A stretch of DNA of 64,000 nucleotides. It comes from CAIMUS01 sp963708455 (lineage in GTDB: Bacteria; Pseudomonadota; Gammaproteobacteria; Competibacterales; Competibacteraceae). Shown one piece after another: positions 59,134-64,000 of the stretch (positions within the stretch are counted from its first letter, which is position 1; each line of letters begins with the position of its first letter). Under the pieces are notes generated by a model. It made no database searches and was not told the DNA's origin. It worked only from the letters and a program-made list of their open reading frames with translations. Position numbers and translations under genes: made by a program. Location: contig CAVPSQ010000010.1 of assembly GCA_963708455.1 (NCBI GenBank), positions 682,001-746,000 on the forward strand, in the 5' to 3' direction.

Positions 59134-61746
59134 CTATTCGGGAGGTTGGTCTTGTTGCGGTGGTAGCGCCGCCAGGGTTTCTTCCAGTTGTTGTCTGCGC
59201 TGTTCTTCTTCCTGTCTCAGAGCTGTCATTCGCTGCTGCTGCTCTTCGTGAGCTTTGGCGAGGGTTTCTTCCATCCGTTGGCGTTCGTCGTCCATCGAGG
59301 CGAAGGCCGCTGGCGCCATAGGCGCTTCTGCTCCCTCCGGTGGGGCGCCGACCGGTCCCATGTCTCTGAAAGCGAAGGCCGTCTCGGGGGCTTTACCAAA
59401 GGCCTCGGGATTGAGCAACTGACCTTTTTCAAAGTACCCCTTACCCTTTTTCTCTTCCACTGGGCGTCTGAGCTGATGGATGACCGGATCGTCGCGATTG
59501 GCCAGTACCAGGTAGCTGACCTCCCGGCCGGCTTCGCCGTAAAGGGTGAATGCGGTGAAACTCTGATTCCACTCGTAACCGGTCAGGAACGGTTTACTCC
59601 CTATTGCTGTGAGGCTGATAGTAGCTTCATCCTCTTTGGTCAACGCGGCAAAATAATCGGGCATTTTGACCGTCGTCTGACCTTTACTGTCCAGTTTGGC
59701 TTTACCACGATACAGGCACAGGTTTTCGGGCGATTCGACGAAACTGTGGCGCAGGGTCTTATTTTCGGGATCGAGCGGGTGATCGATCAGGAAAGTACCA
59801 CTGGCTTTCGATAGAGTGCCACCTACATAGACATTGCCGATGAAGTAACCGGCATATTTCGTTCCACCGCCGCTTGCATAACCGTAAACACCATATTTAG
59901 TCCCTGTTCCCGAGCCAGAAGCAATGCCTATGAGAGCATAGGCATCTCCGGTCCCTTCGCTGCCGGCAGAGCCCCAAAGCGCACTGGTAAAGTCCGATGA
60001 ACCCGTCTCACCCAAAGCAGAGAATTGACCTGCATACTTAGGGCCAGCGCCACTCAGTGAACAGTTAATACCCCGTTTACCTCCCGTTCCTGAGCCGGAT
60101 ACATTAACGTCAAGGCCGAACACAGAACCAGTTCCTGCGCTGCTGGCAGAGGCGGAAAGAGCAGTGGTATTGTCTGTCGAACCCGCCGCACTCGAAGCAA
60201 TGAATTGACCCGCCTGTTTAGGGCCGGCGCCACCCGCAGAACAGATAATACCTTCTTTACTTCCGGTGCCTGAGCCGGATGAATTAATTTGCAGGCCGGT
60301 CACGTTGCCAGTCCCGTCGCTGCTGGCAGAGGCGTAAAGCGTATTGGTATAGTCATTCGAATCCGCTGCGCTCGAAGCAAAGAATTGACCCGCTCGCTTG
60401 GGACCGGCGCCATCAGCAAAACAGGTAATACCCTGTTTCCAGCCGGTACCTGAACCACTTGCATTTACTTGCAGAGCAATTAAAGGTCCAGTCCCGTCGT
60501 TGCTGGCATAGGCGAAAAGCGCGCTGGTATAGTCATCTGAATCCGCTGCGCTCGAAGCAAAGAATTGACCCGCTCGTTTGGGACCAGCGCCACTTACATT
60601 ACAGATAATACCCTGTTTCCATCCCGTGCCTGAGCCGGATGAATTAATTTGGAGGGACGTCACGATCCCCGTCCCCTCGCTGCTGGCATAGGCGTAAAGC
60701 GCGTTGGTACTGTCATCCGAATCCGCTGCACTGTAAGCAGAGAATTGACCTGCCTGTTTCAGACCGGCGCCGCTTACCGAACTGGTAATACCCTGTTTCC
60801 ATCCCGTGCCTGAGCCATACGCATTAACAGCGAGGCCGGATACAGTACCGCTGCCATTGCTGGATGCAGCACCTGCTTCCACAACAACAGTACCAGCGGA
60901 GCCATCTCTGGCAATGGCAAAAAGTTTGTCCCCTGCTTGCGGCGCTACACCGACACCGATACTGCCATTCACCTGCAAACTGCCGCTCACTATCCCACCC
61001 GTGGCCGGCAGCGCCCCTACATCCGCCGCGGTCGTGCCATGGGGATTGGTGCCCCCATCGAGATTTAAAGCACTGTGTCTGATCTGTGCGCCGTCGCCGC
61101 CGGCATGGTCGTGACTGTTGCCGTTGGTGACGAGCTTGCCACGGGTGGTTGCCGTGAACTTGTTTTCGTCAATTGTGTTATTGGTGATTTTGGCGTTGGT
61201 GACCGCTCCGTCCGCCAGTTTCGAGGTGAGCACTGCTCCATCTATCAGCACGGCGCCTGCTGCCTGTCGCCCATCGGTGAACGCATCGCCATTGTTGCCG
61301 GGTACATTGGCGGCACTGTCCAGCACGAACTGCGCCAGGCGGATGATGCTGCCATCACCAGGAGTCGCTGTGGTGACAGCCTGCACCTCTGGCGTTTCCT
61401 TGATCCGGGTATTGCCGGTCACGCCGGTGGCGGTGCTGGCATCGCTCTCCTCCTCGTGATAGGCGAGGGTGATCGTGACGGTCGATCCCGACGAACCACT
61501 GACGCTGACGACACGGGGATCGAGCAGCACTAATTCCCGCCCGCCCCGGTCGATGGCCACGCCGGGCTGAACGGTGATTTCCTTATCCCCGGTTTTCTGG
61601 ACCGTCAGCCCCTCGGCCACCCCGTAAGTGTGCAAGGCCTCGTTATGACGGCGGCGCATCGTTAGATGGTATTGCTGCTCATCCGTAAAGTCCGCCTCTA
61701 CCAGAAACTGGTGATTGAAGTAATGCAAACGCTTGACGTCAGCCAT
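59134..61746 (-). CDS. Tail-fibre-like protein with six 60-residue tandem repeats
   Basis: 870 residues. The N-terminal ~100 residues (RLHYFNHQFLVEADFTDEQQ) resemble the anchoring end of tail-associated proteins; a middle region has DGAVTNAKITNNTIDENKF repeats. From about 310 to 640 six copies of a 60-residue unit follow, each with GSGTGwKqGI, GAGPKxAGQF, and SSxGTGxVxxLQVN (180-base DNA period). The C-terminal 100 residues contain a coiled Gln/Glu/Arg-rich end. It is the last gene of the minus-strand baseplate cluster, the place of the receptor-binding fibre in contractile injection systems. Exact assignment is inferred from position and repeats. Confidence 0.75.
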   Translation of the reverse strand: MADVKRLHYFNHQFLVEADFTDEQQYHLTMRRRHNEALHTYGVAEGLTVQKTGDKEITVQPGVAIDRGGRELVLLDPRVVSVSGSSGSTVTITLAYHEEESDASTATGVTGNTRIKETPEVQAVTTATPGDGSIIRLAQFVLDSAANVPGNNGDAFTDGRQAAGAVLIDGAVLTSKLADGAVTNAKITNNTIDENKFTATTRGKLVTNGNSHDHAGGDGAQIRHSALNLDGGTNPHGTTAADVGALPATGGIVSGSLQVNGSIGVGVAPQAGDKLFAIARDGSAGTVVVEAGAASSNGSGTVSGLAVNAYGSGTGWKQGITSSVSGAGLKQAGQFSAYSAADSDDSTNALYAYASSEGTGIVTSLQINSSGSGTGWKQGIICNVSGAGPKRAGQFFASSAADSDDYTSALFAYASNDGTGPLIALQVNASGSGTGWKQGITCFADGAGPKRAGQFFASSAADSNDYTNTLYASASSDGTGNVTGLQINSSGSGTGSKEGIICSAGGAGPKQAGQFIASSAAGSTDNTTALSASASSAGTGSVFGLDVNVSGSGTGGKRGINCSLSGAGPKYAGQFSALGETGSSDFTSALWGSAGSEGTGDAYALIGIASGSGTGTKYGVYGYASGGGTKYAGYFIGNVYVGGTLSKASGTFLIDHPLDPENKTLRHSFVESPENLCLYRGKAKLDSKGQTTVKMPDYFAALTKEDEATISLTAIGSKPFLTGYEWNQSFTAFTLYGEAGREVSYLVLANRDDPVIHQLRRPVEEKKGKGYFEKGQLLNPEAFGKAPETAFAFRDMGPVGAPPEGAEAPMAPAAFASMDDERQRMEETLAKAHEEQQQRMTALRQEEEQRRQQLEETLAALPPQQDQPPE
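59860..60820. repeat. 180-bp tandem repeats in the fibre-like gene
   Basis: CCCTGTTTCC occurs at about 60430, 60610 and 60790, exactly 180 bases apart, with degenerate copies continuing to about 59860. Six units are counted in the protein. Confidence 0.85.
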
Positions 61747-61766
61747 GGTTGTCCTTGCCTCTCAAG

Positions 61767-62423
61767 TTATTGGGGGAGATCCCCCAGGAGCGTATCGACG
61801 CCGATCTGGGAGTGCACGCCGATCTGCATCGAGGTATGGGTGGGATGATAGTCATAGGCGGTATGCGCCGGTTTCTCCAGGTCGATCAGCGCCTGGATAA
61901 TCTGATTCTGTCTTTGCAAAGTGGCCGGATCGGGATTGGGAATGTTCACGGTCACCCGGAAATAATGCGGCGCACTGCCGTTGATCTGGGTATCGACGCC
62001 AACCGTGGAATGCACGCCTATCTGGAAGAGGGTATTTTCGCCTTCCGCGATTTCCGGCTCCAGGCCGGTATAGATTTTCAGCAGCTCGATCAGATTCTGC
62101 TTGGTGCCGCGGCGGCGGTACAGGGGCACGATGTTGGCGAGGAATTGCCGCTGCTGATCTTCCCGCCAGTCCGCCCGCAAACCGAGCGCCACCCAGCCCG
62201 CCAGCCATGGCAGAAACTCCGGCGGCGTCGCCAGCGGATCGAAGAGATCGGCAATGGCGGCGATAATCTGTTCCAGACCCCGGCCCGGTTCGCCCTCGCT
62301 GCCTTGCAGACCGGTCAACACCTGCTCGAAGGCCAGCAGAAACCGGCCCAGCAAAGGTTCTTCGGCGAAAATAGCTGGCAGGGACTGGAGATAATTGCTG
62401 CTTTGGGTCGAATCGATAGCCAT
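61767..62423 (-). CDS. Phage-tail-like baseplate protein (tail protein I type)
   Basis: 218 residues. The block LLGRFLLAFEQVLTGLQGSEGEPGRGLEQIIAAIADLFDPLATPPEFLPWLAGWVALGLRADW (residues ~25-86) followed by YRRRGTKQNLIELLKIYTGLEPEI is the signature of tail protein I-like components of contractile injection systems. The C-terminus has two copies of the motif QIGVHSxxGVDT. It sits between the second baseplate-J gene and the fibre gene, as expected for a protein linking baseplate and fibre. Confidence 0.85.
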   Translation of the reverse strand: MAIDSTQSSNYLQSLPAIFAEEPLLGRFLLAFEQVLTGLQGSEGEPGRGLEQIIAAIADLFDPLATPPEFLPWLAGWVALGLRADWREDQQRQFLANIVPLYRRRGTKQNLIELLKIYTGLEPEIAEGENTLFQIGVHSTVGVDTQINGSAPHYFRVTVNIPNPDPATLQRQNQIIQALIDLEKPAHTAYDYHPTHTSMQIGVHSQIGVDTLLGDLPQ

Positions 62424-62432
62424 AGCCTTACC

Positions 62433-63326
62433 CTAAACCAGCGGCGCCGTGACCGTCAGCGTCCGCGCCCTGACCAGCTCGTGCGGCTTGACGGTGAGAC
62501 CGATCAGTTCGAGTCGTTCGTTGCGGATGAGCCGAGCGGGATCATCGCTGCTCACCGTGACGCCCGTCACGTAATCGACGCCGGACAGTTGATCGAGCAG
62601 TTGGTAAAGTTCCGACACAAAGATATTGCGTCCGAACGGCCAACCATCGTCATCCTCTCCACCGTGCAGCGGGTCCAGAAAGTCATTCAGGGCGACGCTC
62701 ACTCGCGGCTTTAGATCGGATTCCTTGACATCGGCCAGCGGCACCACCGTCGCCTGAATATCCACTGGCACATACTGGGGACCGATCAGATGGAGAAAGG
62801 TCGTCAACAGACGGCGGGGCTCCAGATAATCTGCAACGGCGTCGATCGCTGCGGTCAGGGCACTTTCCTGCCAAGGTACGACGATTAGACTGACATGGCC
62901 CGGCTGTTCGGTCTCGAAGTCCATCAGTACATTACGGCGCGGCAGACAGCGGACTCGGGCGACACGGGCGTCGGCCTCTAACGCCAGTGCTTCGAAATCT
63001 TCACTGGAGACCGCCCGTTCCCGTCGCCGCAGGGCCAGCACCGAGGCGCGGATATCCTCCGCCAGCGCTGCCGACGTCATCCCGGAGGGCTGCCAGTCCC
63101 TGCCGTTCAGCAGCTTGAGAAAAGTGCGGAGATTGTCATCCGTGACCCGGTTCAGCCGGTAGATCTGCATCTCCGTCAACCAGGCAAACAGCTCGATCAG
63201 AGTGATGCCGGGATCGGACGGGTTATGGTTGGTCCATTCCGGCGCATGCGTGGGGATCAGCGCACGCGCCTCCTCCACCAGGTCGGCGTAGCGGCGATCA
63301 TCCAGATTGGGCAGGGTCAGCGGCAT
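62433..63326 (-). CDS. Baseplate J-like protein (second copy)
   Basis: 297 residues from MPLTLPNLDDRRYADLVEEARALIP at ATG 63326; a TTG at 63344 would overlap the previous stop. ITLIELFAWLTEMQIYRLNRV near the start, DFEALALEADARVARVRCLP in the middle and VSVALNDFLDPLHGG ... FVSELYQLLDQLSGVDYV near the end are hallmarks of gpJ/Afp12-type baseplate wedge subunits. Adjacent to a similar gene upstream. Confidence 0.88.
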   Translation of the reverse strand: MPLTLPNLDDRRYADLVEEARALIPTHAPEWTNHNPSDPGITLIELFAWLTEMQIYRLNRVTDDNLRTFLKLLNGRDWQPSGMTSAALAEDIRASVLALRRRERAVSSEDFEALALEADARVARVRCLPRRNVLMDFETEQPGHVSLIVVPWQESALTAAIDAVADYLEPRRLLTTFLHLIGPQYVPVDIQATVVPLADVKESDLKPRVSVALNDFLDPLHGGEDDDGWPFGRNIFVSELYQLLDQLSGVDYVTGVTVSSDDPARLIRNERLELIGLTVKPHELVRARTLTVTAPLV

Positions 63327-63330
63327 GACA

Positions 63331-64000
63331 TCAGATCTCCGCAAAGGTCAAACGGATAGTATGCGTGCCGGAGTACACCAGAAAACGGCCGGTGGTCAGC
63401 GCGCCAGTACGCTCTTCGATTTCGTGCTTGTGTAGACTGCGAATGTGGTCCACACCGGCAACCGCTTCGAGCAGGGCATACAGGTCCGAGAGGTAAGGTT
63501 CGCGGCCAAAATCCCAGCCGTTGCCATCCAGCCCGCCGGTTAGCGGATGAAGAAAGCGGGCCAGGGTTTGCGTCACCTCCCGTTCCACGCCGCTGGCCCC
63601 TTCCAGAGATACCAGCGCGATCTCCACCGTGACATCGACCCGGACGTAGTCGGGACCGACGATGACCAGGTCCGCGGTCGGAATCCGGCGCTCGTCCAGA
63701 TAGCGGCTGACCCCATCAAGCAATTCCAGGCTGGGTACAGGTTTGGGCTCGGTTGTGCGCGGCACGATGATCAGGCTGACCGTACCGGGCTGAACGTTCT
63801 TGGTATCGGGATCGTTGCTCAGATCGTACAGCGGCACGCACTTGGCCCGCGCCACCGCCGGCGATGCCAGCAGCGCCAGATCCTCGTAGTCTTCCAGGTT
63901 AACCGCCCGATGATGGTGCCGCAGGGCGCGCGGCGCCCGCTGTAACAGTGACTCCAGGGATTCCGCTTCGGCACCGCCCTCCGCCGGTTCGGGATTGGTC
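63331..64000 (-). CDS. Baseplate J-like protein (partial, runs off right edge)
   Basis: The last 222 residues of a larger protein; the frame is open to the window end (...AVNLEDYEDLALLASPAVARAKC). VTQTLARFLHPLTGGLDGNGWDFGREPYLSDLYALLEAVAGVDHI matches the C-terminal part of baseplate J/Afp11-type proteins and parallels the downstream gene. The cluster with tail protein and fibre downstream indicates a contractile injection system or phage-tail-like particle whose sheath, tube and ATPase genes should lie further right. Confidence 0.88.
   Translation of the reverse strand, partial: TNPEPAEGGAEAESLESLLQRAPRALRHHHRAVNLEDYEDLALLASPAVARAKCVPLYDLSNDPDTKNVQPGTVSLIIVPRTTEPKPVPSLELLDGVSRYLDERRIPTADLVIVGPDYVRVDVTVEIALVSLEGASGVEREVTQTLARFLHPLTGGLDGNGWDFGREPYLSDLYALLEAVAGVDHIRSLHKHEIEERTGALTTGRFLVYSGTHTIRLTFAEI

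Overview
The window is GC-rich bacterial chromosome. Housekeeping content (mutS, leuS-lptE-holA, nadD-rsfS-rlmH-maf, fdxA, a YbbN/CnoX-like thioredoxin) and protein style point to a gammaproteobacterium. Glycogen debranching and trehalose genes, a wax-ester/triacylglycerol synthase, propionyl-CoA-type carboxylase, a PEP-CTERM protein and abundant dispersed GC-rich palindromes would fit a storage-polymer-accumulating lineage such as Competibacteraceae; that assignment is inference.

Left arm (1-9.8 kb): this is the most distinctive region. A family 2A encapsulin nanocompartment locus lies on the + strand: an HK97-fold shell (3616-4557), a free-standing disordered cargo-loading-like protein (4517-5251), the cysteine desulfurase cargo with its own disordered N-terminal arm (5378-6997), a rhodanese (7286-7702), a cysK 3' fossil and a serine O-acetyltransferase (8077-8787). 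Divergent from the shell is an apparent operon of an Rrf2 regulator, a cysteine dioxygenase-like enzyme and an FAD/NAD(P)-binding protein. Together these suggest a cysteine/sulfane-sulfur module. The cargo gene has been partly duplicated twice: the free-standing arm, plus a catalytic-core fragment at 9344-9555. The right edge of the region holds a higBA remnant cut by a small hairpin element and a frameshifted molbindin.

Centre-left (10-26 kb): glgX and treZ lie in one continuous reading register broken by two single-base shifts. They are followed by a GAF/HD-GYP protein, a P-type cation ATPase, an MBL-fold hydrolase, a YcgN-like protein, a CBS protein, a thioredoxin-TPR protein, ferredoxin, an ECF sigma/cupin pair and mutS.

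Accessory centre (26-36 kb): a cassette encoding TIR, MoxR-like AAA+ and formylglycine-generating-enzyme-like (FGE) proteins lies directly after a vapC gene reduced to its first codons. The FGE C-terminus carries the NNC codon pattern of a diversity-generating-retroelement target. Next come an IS (31711-33347, 9-bp target duplication) that splits a small toxin-like gene, a degenerate IS481-like element inside about 104-bp inverted repeats, and a Uma2-type protein. A dispersed palindromic repeat family recurs at 14.2, 16.1, 26.2, 27.2 (inside the TIR gene) and 36.0 kb.

Right half (36-64 kb): a large secreted Gly-rich protein, a PolB-like 3'-5' exonuclease, a lipid cluster (WS/DGAT, lipase-like hydrolase, SDR), a PEP-CTERM protein, an alcohol dehydrogenase, a small toxin-like/DUF2283 pair, holA-lptE-leuS, acyl-CoA carboxylase subunits, maf-rlmH-rsfS-nadD, and the distal end of a contractile-injection/phage-tail-like cluster (repeat-rich fibre-like protein, tail protein, two baseplate-J proteins) that runs off the right edge.

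Several conserved genes (glgX, treZ, the MoxR gene, pccA, maf, molbindin, the IS481 transposase) carry exactly one single-base shift each. Whether these are assembly indels or real decay cannot be decided from sequence alone.
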